In this document: piece by piece, positions 37,047-47,399 of the stretch | Position numbering within the stretch: the stretch's first letter is position 1 | Layout of the letters: every line of letters begins with the position of its first letter | Assembly (NCBI GenBank): GCA_946965045.2 | Contig: OX337233.1 | Coordinates: 2,790,001 to 2,854,000, forward strand | Length of the DNA stretch: 64,000 nucleotides | Reading direction: 5' to 3' | Source of the DNA: Epithemia pelagica | Lineage: Eukaryota; Bacillariophyta; Bacillariophyceae; Surirellales; Surirellaceae | Program-made: the position numbers and the translations under genes | The notes under the pieces: generated by a model | What the model saw: the letters and a program-made list of their open reading frames with translations, nothing else | Database searches by the model: none | What the model was told of the DNA's origin: nothing

Positions 37047-38741
37047 CTACATTTTGGATTGTAATACAGGTTCTGGTGCGGCGGCGCCCATGAGCGGAGG
37101 GACCTTGGCACCCGACGCTTGGGGAGACGTGCCCCAGGTTCCGAGGGTGACGACTTCTTCAGCCGCCGTGGGATGAATGGCCACAACGGCATCAAAATCC
37201 GCCTTGGTGGCACCCATTTTCATGGCCACACCAAAGCCTTGCAAGACTTCGTCCACGGCCATGCCAATCATGTGCAATCCCACAACTTGTTCGTGAATAC
37301 CGGCCGTAATGAGTTTGACGACAGTTTTGGGTTTTTCCGAGGGTTCCATTTCAAACATGGAATAATGCAAGTTGACAAAGGTACTCTTGTATACCTTGAT
37401 GTTGTCTTGGCCGTATTTGGCCACTGCTTCTGGTTCGGTCAATCCAATGGTACCAATGGTGGGATGGGAAAAGACGACAGTGGGGACCAGTTCGTACGAC
37501 GTTTTGGGAACTGGATCGACGGTTGGTCCAAACAAGCGATCCGACAAGCGACGACCAGCGGCAATGGCCATGGGTGTCAATTCTACCTTGCCACAAACAT
37601 CTCCAATGGCCATGATATGCGGCACGGACGTTTGTTGGAGTTCATCTGCCACAATGGTCTGATTTGATTCGTTCTGTTTCACCCCGGCGTGTTCCAATCC
37701 CAGACCTTGGACATTGGGTTTGACGGTATTTTCCAAATCCAATCCATCGACATGAGGGACTCGACCCGGTGCCATGAGGACGACATCAACGTCTTCAATG
37801 ACTTTGCCCGACACGGTCGTCACGCTCTTCTTGTTATCGGCAGTCAATTCAATTTTAGCAATGCCATTGGTATTCCGATGAATGGTCAGACCATCGTGTT
37901 GCATTTGTTTATCCAAAAAGTTGGAAATGTCTGGATCAAAACTTCTTAAGGCTTGGCCTTTGCGGACGACCAAGTGTGTTTTGGTGCCCAAACTGTTCAA
38001 GACACCGGCCAATTCGACCGCAATGTAGCCAGCACCGACGACGACGGCCGTTTGCGGTTGTTCCGTTAACTCAAAAAAGCCATCGCTCGTAATCGAGTGT
38101 TCAATGCCCTCGACTTTGGTGTCGACATAGGGCTTGCCACCAGTGGCAATCAAAATGTATTCGGCCGTAACATTGGTGGTAGACCCGTCGCTGGTCTTGA
38201 TTTGAACGGTATGGTCATTCACAAAACTTCCAAAGCCTTCATAGACGGTAATGCCGGCTTTTTTGAGTCCATTGAGATAAATGCCATTGAGACGGGCAAT
38301 GTACTTGTCTCGCTTCTCCTTGAATCGAGGCCAATCCATCTTGTATTCATTGTTGTCACCAGTATCAAAGGTGTACATTTTAGCATCTTGTAACAGCGTT
38401 TCTCGAATGTGTGCTGCTTGAAACATGATCTTCTTGGGCACACAACCGACATTGACACAGGTACCACCCCATCGCGCCGATTCAATCACGGCCACCTTTT
38501 TGCCATAGAGTTGTGCGGCCCGTTTGGCCGAGGACACTCCTCCACTGCCACCACCAATCACCAAGTAATCGTAGTCGTATGTTGTTGTTGTTGTCGTCAT
38601 GTTGTTGTCGTTGTTTAGTTTTTGTTTTTTATGGTCACTCACGGTGGAGAGTGTCCGCCAAACCCGAAAGATGATTGACGTGGAATCATGCTGGAGCGAT
38701 TTTCGACAGATGTTCGACGAAGAATTCAAAAGATTCCTCAT
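37047..38741 (-). CDS. GSR: Glutathione-disulfide reductase
   Basis: A 564-aa protein from ATG 38741. The FAD motif is YLVIGGGSGGVSSAKRAAQL and the redox disulfide is WGGTCVNVGCVPKK (about residues 92-105). NADPH binding is at VVVGAGYIAVELAGVL, and the second FAD motif ends AIGDVCG. The dimer-interface histidine/glutamate pair is in the C-terminal HPTAAEEV. It reduces oxidised glutathione with NADPH. The first 45 residues (MRNLLNSSSNICRKSLQHDS onward) are basic and amphipathic like a mitochondrial pre-sequence. ATG 38600, just before the Thr run and the FAD fold, would give a cytosolic form. One gene may therefore supply two compartments. Confidence 0.95.
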   Translation of the reverse strand: MRNLLNSSSNICRKSLQHDSTSIIFRVWRTLSTVSDHKKQKLNNDNNMTTTTTTYDYDYLVIGGGSGGVSSAKRAAQLYGKKVAVIESARWGGTCVNVGCVPKKIMFQAAHIRETLLQDAKMYTFDTGDNNEYKMDWPRFKEKRDKYIARLNGIYLNGLKKAGITVYEGFGSFVNDHTVQIKTSDGSTTNVTAEYILIATGGKPYVDTKVEGIEHSITSDGFFELTEQPQTAVVVGAGYIAVELAGVLNSLGTKTHLVVRKGQALRSFDPDISNFLDKQMQHDGLTIHRNTNGIAKIELTADNKKSVTTVSGKVIEDVDVVLMAPGRVPHVDGLDLENTVKPNVQGLGLEHAGVKQNESNQTIVADELQQTSVPHIMAIGDVCGKVELTPMAIAAGRRLSDRLFGPTVDPVPKTSYELVPTVVFSHPTIGTIGLTEPEAVAKYGQDNIKVYKSTFVNLHYSMFEMEPSEKPKTVVKLITAGIHEQVVGLHMIGMAVDEVLQGFGVAMKMGATKADFDAVVAIHPTAAEEVVTLGTWGTSPQASGAKVPPLMGAAAPEPVLQSKM

Positions 38742-39439
38742 GTGAAACGCTGAAGCGTACAATCGCTCTGTATCCACTGTCAGATGTGATTTACACTCTC
38801 GAGCGGCACACAGACTTTGACTGAAAGATCTCACAACACACCTTGCTTGGGTAGGGAAAGGTAGCCCCAAACTCCGCTCTTTATGGTTACATTCGTGCTG
38901 GGGAAGCCTAATTGAAGACAAAGAGTGAAGTTGGCGCGTACCACTCTTTCCCAGAACTCTGAAGGTAGACCAATATGGAAGGGATTGTTCATGGTATTCA
39001 AACAGAAGTGACATTATAGAGTGATCTTTCCTTGTAGGGCTCTTGCTGACCTACACCATAGTGACGATCCGACTGGCGGGGGAGACGTCTTTCGGCTCTT
39101 CTTTCATCTTGCACCCAAAGAATGTTGTCGACCAGCATAGTAGAAGGTCCAGATTCCCATTGTATACTTTTAGAGAGGAAACATGAGAACGCAACGGCCC
39201 CTAGATAGAGTTGTCGCAACGTTGCACCATAACCTTAGTCTTCCTTCCACCCTCTACGGATAGTAGAGCTAGCTAGCCCGGTGAATGACGTCAGGCCAAT
39301 GGCAAAGAAATCATGTCCAGATTTTCTTGTCCGTTGTGGGGTTGTTTGTTGTTTGACGTTCCACATCAAAATCTTTGACCTCAATCTCAAGAGGGTTGTT
39401 ACAAACGAGTGAAGCAAGGTTGTGAAAGAAGAAGACAAC
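38742..39439. other. Divergent intergenic region
   Basis: About 700 bp between glutathione reductase and the aquaporin, containing both upstream regions. Short frames on the minus strand have no family features. Confidence 0.4.
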
Positions 39440-40371
39440 ATGGTGAAGCATCTTGTTCAAGTGTTGGAAGTGTCTTTGAATGACTTATGCAGCTACCTAC
39501 CTCCTGGGCTTACCCCGTCGATCGCATCTGCCTTTATTGAGGGAGGAAAGTACTTGAAGGAGTACCGACATGAGTTTGTCGGCACTCTCTTGATGATTGT
39601 CTGTACATTTAGCGCTGGAAAATGGGTCGGAGAAGATTCAACGTCGGTTGCCTGGGGCGCTCATGCTTTGGGTGTGATTGCGGCCGATTACTTTGGTGGT
39701 GGCCCACATGTCAACCCGGCCGTCACCATGTCCATGTGGTGTTTGGGCAAATGCTCCTACACAGAGGCCTACGTTCGCGTCGCCGCACAAATGGGTGGCG
39801 GTTTGGTAGCCTTTCCCTTGTATCATGCTCTTTCGGACGCCTTGAAAGTGACCCCCTTTGGTGGACCCGAATTCAATGTGGAAGACTATGATCACTCCAT
39901 GGAAGCCTTCTTGTCCGAATTTGGTGCCACCCTCTTGCTCATGTGGGCGATTTACATTTTGAATTGGGAACTCAATTTTGGAAAGTTCCATTACATTATC
40001 AAGCAAACCCTTACGGCTGTCGCCATTCGAGCCTTGATTGAATTCTTTCCCACCGCTGGTCCAGCCATGAATCCCATGTTGGCCACCGCCTGGGCCGTCT
40101 TTTCCAACAAGTTTGAATTCCCGTCCCACTTTTTGCACTAGTACGTCTTGTTCTGTGGTTGGCGAATCTCTGGTACGGAACTTTACCTCACACAACATTG
40201 CCATTCTCCCTTCGTTTCGTTTTGTACTCCAGCTTTGTGTACTGGGCGTCTCCCTTTATGGCAGCCATTTTGGCCAGCGCTCTCTACGTCATTTATGCCG
40301 GTGGTACCGTCTTTGGAAAGCGGTTGCCCATGGGTCCACTCAAGTCGACCAAGAAGATCAAAAAGAGCTAA
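39440..40371 (+). CDS. Aquaporin-family channel (MIP) with NPA/NPM motifs
   Basis: Two proposed exons, 39440-40140 and 40233-40371, spliced across a 92-bp intron (GTACGT...CTCCAG). Splicing rebuilds HFLHYFVYWASPFMAAILAS, the conserved last helix; unspliced, the protein stops before it. The product is 279 aa. The first pore motif is PHVNPAVTMS (near 92), and the second is GPAMNPMLATAW (near 211) with NPM replacing NPA and no Arg right after it. In aquaporins that Arg forms the selectivity filter. The change recalls the large intrinsic proteins reported in algae, but I cannot place it firmly. The substrate could differ from water. Confidence 0.85.
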
Positions 40372-41319
40372 CTAAATGTAGTTTTACCTCCACACGTTTG
40401 TGGTTTGCTCAGTGATTCTGAGATCCCTGGGACAGTGGCAAGGAGCTTTGTGGTCTTGATTCGTGACTGTGAGACATGGTGGACAGGTACGTCAAGTATG
40501 TCCACGAGGAACAACAATTAACCATCAAGAATCCCAATGTCATTGCATAAGAGTATTTATTTGTTTCTGTAACCTTGAGTAACGTTTTGCTTCTATATTC
40601 ATATCATTCTTTTATATTAGTCGCGACTTCCCAGATCGATTGTCATGACAAAGGCGTCGAAAGAACTACTGCGAAACCTACCGTATATCTACCATGGAAT
40701 TCAGTATGTAGTGAATGTCAAACTTTTCCTTGGATGTCTGCCTACCTAGTCGATGTTAGGAAGGGCTCCTTTGGGCAATAAGAAACGTCACAAATTGACT
40801 TGTAGCTTGCAGCATCTCCAGATGCACCCCGAATATAACATCGCTTCTGATTCTGCACAGTTGTCAGAAGTGGCAAACAAGAGAAGCAAACCATCATGCT
40901 GTATCCAATTGGTGCCGGCTAGAGAGCAATCGCCTCCTGACAGGAATCGCTGTTCTCCACGATCTAACTTTTCGCAATCATCATTGACATACGAGAAGAT
41001 CTTGTGGCAGATGGCGAACGAAAAACATCTCGTACAAAGTCAAGACAGCATTTTCGTCAACGTCATCGACGGGGGTTTCGTAACGCATAAGTTCAAAGCA
41101 GAGAGTTTGTGAGGACACCAAATTCAATCCCTGGAATGATGCTGCACAATTCTGGCAATTGGGGAACTCTAAATTTATGCTGGATCCAAAATGTTTCAAC
41201 AATCAAAGGCTTGACTGCCAAGGAATATGTTGAATCTTGTAAAGAATCTCGTCGAAATCCTCAAATCTAAATCTTCCAGTGAACGAATCGACAAGGTCAT
41301 CTTCCATCGTGATGCTTTT

Positions 41320-41532
41320 TCAAAGTGCCGCTGCCAAGGGAATCACATCCCTATCCAGCGGATCTCCCCATCGATACTGAACCGACGATTCCTTAAATGG
41401 CTTGTTCTTGAGAGTGTCCTGGCTTCTTGAATATATTCTTGAATCGATGGAAGCTTCGGGGACTGTGCGAGAGTAGACGGACGCCACCAACAGAAGTAGT
41501 GGTATTACGTATGCCGCAATCATATTTCTCAT
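41320..41532 (-). CDS. Small putative secreted protein or first exon
   Basis: 70 aa from a true ATG. MRNMIAAYVIPLLLLVASVYS is a good signal peptide, followed by a polar segment. A second in-phase-looking stretch on the same strand (MEDDLVDSFTGRFRFEDFDE, about 41310-41230) suggests more coding sequence after a frameshift or splice. No family is recognised. Confidence 0.35.
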   Translation of the reverse strand: MRNMIAAYVIPLLLLVASVYSRTVPEASIDSRIYSRSQDTLKNKPFKESSVQYRWGDPLDRDVIPLAAAL

Positions 41533-42430
41533 GGTGGTTAATGTATGGTCAGAACGTTTGTCGAACAGAGCAAGTGATATGAATTCCTCGGCTTTCTTGA
41601 TCTATGAAGTTGGTTTGGTTTGATCCTTGGAACTCGTCGCGCTTTGATTCTTCCTGCTTCCCCCAGCAGACATCAAGCGCAGACGTTCGGATTGATCCAA
41701 AGACTTCAACAATTGGCGTTCGTGTTTCGTCATCGGCATTCGAATCTTGACACAGATTGTCCTTGACTCCACCTACTTATTATATCTATATACGTACATT
41801 CATGCCTGAGTAAATTTTACTGTATTATTTTGAGTACTCTGTGATGACACCTGACATTTCGTGTCTTCGAGGTGTCAACGTGTGCTAGCATGCGTGATGA
41901 ACCGACCGCGTCCTGCCTCCCCCAAGATCAAGACCAACATTTAATATTCGCGACTTTAGAGCGATCGAGAAACAACAGGAACAAGGGAGGTGCTAGCTAC
42001 GCTAGTAGCAGTTGGTACTCCTCCTCTTGAGCTAGAGCGTGAGAAAATCGGAGCAAATGTAATAGCAGATGGCCAATGGCCATGGCCATAGCGGGCGTAC
42101 TTGGTGTTCTCGCGTTTCGGTCTGTTCTCCTCTTTCTTGTGTTCCTTGTTGACAAAGGCAAAGACTTGGGAGTAGTGTCGCCCGTGATCCCCATGGCATC
42201 AGTTTTAAACATCGAGTCTCTCATTGAATGAATGGGAAAGCTGATACATAGAACATACAATAGCCTTATGGATTCCAGTTCAAGTGCCTTTTCGCAGTAA
42301 ATGAGTGCATCGTCTTTCATTTTGGCATAGAAAACGTGCTTTGGTTCTCTATCATGTCGATCTCGTGGTTGCTTCAAAAATGCAGCTGGAAGATGGGGCA
42401 CGTCGTGATTCTCTAGCGAGACGTACTCCG

Positions 42431-42540
42431 CCCGTCTTGTAGAAACAGTCCATTGCTTGGAATGCGGCACGCAAAAATGCAGGACGTCTTCCCGTCTTGT
42501 GGAGATGCGACATCTTGCTTGGAATGGCACGAAAAAATGC
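42431..42540. repeat. 60-bp tandem repeat, two imperfect copies
   Basis: CCCGTCTTGT...GCTTGGAATG...AAAAATGC occurs at 42431-42480 and again at 42491-42540 with several substitutions. Confidence 0.75.
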
Positions 42541-42916
42541 ATGAGACACTTGAAAATTGATGCCAATGTACCAGTTTCTCGCTTGGTCTGGTAGCTTGAT
42601 TAAGATGACACTCTAGCTTTACACCGTAGACCGTATAGAGCTGTACAATGGCGGCCCTTCTATCATTCCATGATCTCCAATTTCTGAACCGCTGGCTTCA
42701 TGGTGAGCTCTTGATTCCTACATACTATTGTTATGTCTAGGCGAGTTTATGTGGAGTAAAGATGGTATGAAATTTATTCAATTTAGTGGTAAAATGCTAC
42801 AATAATAGAAGCAGTTGGAGAGAGATGTCGGTTCGGCGGGACTATGGCAACCCCTCGCATAGCCGGGCGCAAGGAGATGGGGTACCCTCAGTGAGGCGTC
42901 ACTTAAGGCACACCCT

Positions 42917-43462
42917 TTATACATCAAAAAATCCTCCGCAATTTTCTCCCAGATCAATTTTGGATGGAAGTCTTGGGCGCAAGTGTGTGGAGGTTGGCAT
43001 ACTTGCCATGAAAGAGTCAACCGATGACAATTCACTGTCCGAGTCGTCTGAGCTTATTTCAGCAAGATCCGGAAAGTCAGGAAGTCCACCAACAGATCCA
43101 TCATCGCTGATAGAGAATGTGTCGTCCATTGAAACTTCGGGTGGTATTGAGAGAGGCTGAGAGTTCGAAAAATTGTCAACATCATCTGTTTCATCCATGG
43201 CCATCAGAGACAGATCGTCTGGGATAGGTCTGGGGAGAAGAGATGGTCTTGGTCGAAGAGAAAATTGGAATTTTTCAGTGTCCTTGCTTGCAGGTGATAG
43301 GGTCGGAATGAATAAATCACAGCCCAAATCCACAACCCGGTGAAATTGGATTTCCCTTGTTTGTTGAGCAACAGGAGGTGGCATGGCCTGATACTTGAAG
43401 GAAACCGATGGCGACATGGTTTCAACACGAACTTCTTGTGACCTGGCGTTCAAATGTGTCAT
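42917..43462 (-). CDS. Acidic hypothetical protein
   Basis: A 181-aa frame from ATG 43462. The first half (VSFKYQAMPPPVAQQTREIQ, VVDLGCDLFIPTL) is mixed. The second half is rich in Asp and Ser (MAMDETDDVDNFSNSQP, EISSDDSDSELSSVDSF), like a disordered acidic tail. No signal peptide or membrane helix. The amino acid composition suggests real coding, but no family is recognised. Confidence 0.45.
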   Translation of the reverse strand: MTHLNARSQEVRVETMSPSVSFKYQAMPPPVAQQTREIQFHRVVDLGCDLFIPTLSPASKDTEKFQFSLRPRPSLLPRPIPDDLSLMAMDETDDVDNFSNSQPLSIPPEVSMDDTFSISDDGSVGGLPDFPDLAEISSDDSDSELSSVDSFMASMPTSTHLRPRLPSKIDLGENCGGFFDV

Positions 43463-43504
43463 GGTTGAAAGTGAGATTTGTGTCTTGTTGTCTCTTGCTC
43501 GGTA

Positions 43505-43831
43505 TCAAAATTTGTGAGATGAACAAAGTCGAAAGCTTTGTGCTCTTGTCTCTCTGTCGGAATGTGTTTTTGTGAGAGAGCTTGATGATCCGAAATGTGG
43601 AGGTAATTGATGATCATTGAAGATGATTGCAGAAGCAGGTTTTCTGCTCCATGATTTAGTTAAGCCCATGAAATATTTGAGCGCCGGGCCAGTCATAGAT
43701 ATGTCTTGGTGTTTATTGGCTAGCGATCTTGTAGCAAAAGCAGAAATGGAGTATATGGACCCACGATTGCTAAACGTTATTTTTGACGTTAACGCTCTGT
43801 TAACAACGAATGCGGACGAGAACGACAGCAT
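43505..43831 (-). CDS. Short hypothetical frame, uncertain
   Basis: 108 aa from ATG 43831. The first 40 residues (MLSFSSAFVVNRALTSKITF) are basic and hydroxylated, like a mitochondrial pre-sequence. The remainder has no recognised motif. The opposite strand is also open, which lowers confidence. Confidence 0.25.
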   Translation of the reverse strand: MLSFSSAFVVNRALTSKITFSNRGSIYSISAFATRSLANKHQDISMTGPALKYFMGLTKSWSRKPASAIIFNDHQLPPHFGSSSSLTKTHSDRETRAQSFRLCSSHKF

Positions 43832-45546
43832 CACCTAAATATCCTTTCCCAACGACATTCATAGTCGCCGGCTACGCCAAGGCGCGTATGCATCGCCGAG
43901 AATTGGTATTGGTGCACTCCGCATTTATTGTTTCGTACACGAAAGAGTCACACAAATCCCGAACTCCATTTTCCAACGGAAGGCGGTCGGAGACGGTAAA
44001 GATCGTTCGTATCCTTTCTTGTTGCATTCTTTGGCTTCTTTCTTCGCTTCCTTCCTTTCCTCTTCTTCACATTCCCCCAGAGTGCAATTGGGAGGGACGA
44101 TTTTCCAATGTCCGCCTTGTCTTCTTGGTGTCGGAGATTGGAGAGAGAAGGAAAGCCATGGTGTTTGCACTCAGTCAGTGCAAGGTGCAAGCAAACAGCA
44201 GATCCATAAAACATTCCGGTTTCGGTTGGTTCCTGACTCTGAACCAAAGTATTGGGATTGCATCACTTCAGCGCGCTGAGATCTGATCATCACAACATCA
44301 TGACATAGGACGTAGGACTAGTTTGCCATTGAGTGTTGAGTGAGGCGTAACGTCCCGTGAGTGGGCGATCATTATTATTTTTGGTTGCCGTTCAGATGTA
44401 CACGCACAAACCCGTGCCCTGTTATTAGTATCTATCAATTACCATCCATAACGTCGGTCCATCTGCTCTACCGTAGGCAGTAGGGACGGGGAAAGGACGT
44501 TTTTGTGGCTAAAGTAGAGAGATGTAAGATCATTTAAGTAGCTATGCATCAGCTGACAGCTGCGGAGGGACAGAAGAATCTGCGGAACTTCCATTGTTGT
44601 CTTCGATCCGTAAACACTTTCTCTGTCATGACGAGACAGAAAGAAAAGAAAGCTCAGATTTGATCGTTGATATCCACTCCGATCTCCTAAAATCCTTTTG
44701 CGCTTGGACATATACACGACAAAATCTATGCGTTCATATCTATGGCACGGCCTTTTTTCATAGCGATCGTTCGATGTCTGTCTTGTTTAGGCCATGACTT
44801 GTTATGATAAGGGACGTGCTGCCATCGAGAGGTGCACTCTCCACCCAGTCCGGTATGGCTCTATTGTTGGACTGATATGGTGGTGAAACCTTAGGCATCT
44901 GTTTATCTAGGGGAAGGGCCAGGGAAGTCTCCAGATGCCGTGTCGCAAATCGTGCAACGGAAGTCGAAGCATGGAGCACAAGAGTTTCTCGGAGTTGAGT
45001 ATACCATTTGCCCATTGCGATGACCGGTTGAAAGTGTAGCTTGAATGGAATTCGTCATACACCACACCAGCTGCAGCAGCAGGATATCCTCTCTTACGTC
45101 AGCAAACATATCCATTCTTCCGGCTTCGTTTGTCCCAAGCCTTTGGGACTTGTAGCTTTCACCACGTTCCGTGTCCGCTTCTTTGGCACCATGAATCTTG
45201 AACTGATACCTTGGGGAACTATGGTTACCGATCTAGTTTAGTACGAGAATCCCTGATGGATGTTGTGAATTTTGAAGAAGTGGAGCGACACAGAGTAGTA
45301 CGTTGAAGCAGATGCATTGGGTCTCGACAAGAGTCTTCACCCAAACCATGAGCGCATCCAATTCTTCAAATGCGATATTCGGCAACCATCATGATCCTAC
45401 GATGATATCATTGTGCTTGAGGTCTTTCAGGTACAATGCTGTTTCATAAGAGATGAACGACCATCCACAATTCGTCGCACGAGTCCGTTCATATCTCAGA
45501 GCAATACAGTCTCTGTTCCCCGTCAGTTTTTGATGAACAATCTCCC
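43832..45546. other. Gene-poor region
   Basis: About 1.7 kb with only short overlapping frames on both strands. No repeat, RNA gene or conserved motif recognised. Confidence 0.35.
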
Positions 45547-46482
45547 TCATCCACTCCATTCTTCAGAGTCATCCGTGAAATCAAATTCCTCACTTTCAAA
45601 ACATTTCTGCAAAGGTGTAGCGTAAGCAACTGGGAGAGTTGTGCCTGTTTCTTCGTGCGGCTCTGGATGATGCTCGTTCTCACGATGCGCCACATGGCCT
45701 TCAGTGAGCTCCACTGCATTTGCGTCCTCTTCTTCCGCCGCCGGTATATCTTCGATGTCCTCGTCTTCGTGCATTGCAACGTCGATGTAGCTGCTTCTTC
45801 TTTCGACATTGTTGCGTTGAAACAAACTATTTCTTCGGCCAGCGCGAGTTCGATTCCGGAAAAAGACCAATAAAAACGACATGAATAGAATCCAAGCCAG
45901 AGCGCCCAAACGTAAAAATGGAGATGGAGGCGATGAAGTCTCGTGTACAAACATGGGAATACTTGTATTTTGAAAGCACAAAATTGACTCTTTTGATCCA
46001 TGTCCCACTACAAAACCATATGTTTCTTGGTTGGTGATATTATCGTGGCAGGCGTACGCAAGTTTGTGGCATTGGTTGTGACTCGTAGTGGCATCTTCAT
46101 GGTTGGTATTGTTCTCGTTATGGTGGTGGCTGTGGATCCTTTCGGAATCATTATGGTGGTGGTGGCTGTGGATCCTTTCGGAATGGCAAGAGTCATATTG
46201 AGCGGCCATGCCATTGTCGGTTTGGTTCAACTCTTCCACAATACACACTTTTTCATCGCAGAATCGTTGTGAGACGACAAATCCATCGTGGACGGTTTGT
46301 TCAATCATGACATTGGTTCGTGCCACACACCAAACTTGGACTCGTGTCAAATTGTCCCCTTGACACTCGCAGGTTGTGTCAAATCGTCGTTCCGCATCGA
46401 GACACACCTCGTGAAGATCCAAAAAAGGTTCGGCACGGAACTCTTGTTCTGGAAGCGTGCTATTATTGTCGTTGGACGACAT
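45547..46482 (-). CDS. Single-pass membrane protein with Cys/His-rich ectodomain
   Basis: 311 aa from ATG 46482. Residues 1-180 hold regularly spaced cysteines (EVCLDAERRF, TTCECQG, VWCVART, RFCDEKVCIVEE), several NxS/T sites and a doubled histidine segment, SERIHSHHHHND then SERIHSHHHNEN. One transmembrane helix (LGALAWILFMSFLLVFF, about 186-205) follows. A basic stop-transfer stretch (RNRTRAGRR) and a strongly acidic tail end the protein, which suggests type I topology. No signal peptide is visible from this ATG, so an upstream exon may exist. The His clusters could bind metal. It is divergent from the ferritin-like gene at 47144. Family not recognised. Confidence 0.6.
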   Translation of the reverse strand: MSSNDNNSTLPEQEFRAEPFLDLHEVCLDAERRFDTTCECQGDNLTRVQVWCVARTNVMIEQTVHDGFVVSQRFCDEKVCIVEELNQTDNGMAAQYDSCHSERIHSHHHHNDSERIHSHHHNENNTNHEDATTSHNQCHKLAYACHDNITNQETYGFVVGHGSKESILCFQNTSIPMFVHETSSPPSPFLRLGALAWILFMSFLLVFFRNRTRAGRRNSLFQRNNVERRSSYIDVAMHEDEDIEDIPAAEEEDANAVELTEGHVAHRENEHHPEPHEETGTTLPVAYATPLQKCFESEEFDFTDDSEEWSG

Positions 46483-47087
46483 GTTGTGATCTTTGCCCAG
46501 TTGCAGCAGACGTCTCAGCCTCAAAGGTAACAATGAACAAGGTTGTTCCGTCCACCGCCGTCGTCCACTGCTTCCGGCTTCCGTCACGCGAATTGTCAAG
46601 ATTCACCCACCGAAGATGAACAACAGCGGCAGCTGGCATGTGCCTCTTCTCTATGGCATGGGTATTCGAATCTCAGACGATAAGTTGTAAGATTCAGAAG
46701 GATAATGTCTCTAATATTATAGAATACTCCCTCGCGATAGAACAAAGCCTAAGCGTTCCGTCAGATTCCCCACAAACCCGGACATTGCTGCTCTGTCCGT
46801 CCACGCGGGTGGCCAAGCAAGAGTTTGCGTTCTTGAAAATGTGAGCAAAGCTCGCTCCCCGGACGATTTTTTCTCTCAACGCCACATTTGGTGTAATGTT
46901 TAGCAGCTTTTGTGTGTCGTAGCTCTAACTACCAAAGACATGGAAGGATCAAATGGCACGACCACGATCATTATTTCGCACCAAACCATCATATGCCTCG
47001 CTCTATCTGTCGAAAGAAGAGAGAGCGACGATCCCCAAAAGCCAAAAGCACAAAAATAGAATAAGACACTCTGAAAGTGGAGGTGCG
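46483..47087. promoter_or_regulatory. Divergent intergenic region between two membrane-protein genes
   Basis: About 600 bp containing both upstream regions. No motif can be named; shared regulation is possible but unproven. Confidence 0.35.
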
Positions 47088-47399
47088 ATCGGACCGGAAC
47101 GACTCCAAAGTCCATCGAATCGACTCTCACTAGTGGTACAATCATGGAGTCTATTGCACCTCCGTCCGTTGTCTCCGAGAGTGAGGGCCATGACGACAGC
47201 GAGACAAGTTTCGAACTCATTGTTTCTCGAGAGCTTCACCACAATCGGACCGGAACGACTCCAAAGTCCATCGAATCGACTCTCACTAGTGGTACAATCA
47301 TGGAGTCTATTGCACCTCCGTCCGTTGTCTCCGAGAGTGAGGGCCATGACGACAGCGAGACAAGTTTCGAACTCATTGTTTCTCGAGAGCTTCACCAAA
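47088..47399 (+). repeat. 156-bp tandem duplication spanning a start codon
   Basis: The block beginning ATCGGACCGGAACGACTCC occurs at 47088-47243 and again at 47244-47399, almost identical. It contains the ATG (47144 and 47300) and is 52 codons long, so the frame is preserved. Confidence 0.9.

Larger units (their letters stand above)
40372..42916. other. Gene-poor region
   Basis: About 2.5 kb without a convincing multi-domain gene. It includes one small signal-peptide frame (41320-41532) and a 60-bp tandem repeat (42431-42540). The longest other frame (41997-42566, minus) lacks an ATG and shows no family. Confidence 0.4.

Noticed and set aside
37119-37667. 182-codon plus-strand frame under glutathione reductase
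   Set aside because: Gly/His-rich translation of the antisense strand of a conserved enzyme; no independent support.
41997-42566. 189-codon minus-strand frame with a TPR-like phrase (ALIYCEKALELES)
   Set aside because: Starts with TTG, crosses the 60-bp tandem repeat and lacks any repeated TPR structure; too weak to call.
42778-43160. Plus-strand frame overlapping the acidic hypothetical gene
   Set aside because: Opposite a better-composed minus-strand frame with a proper ATG; not called.
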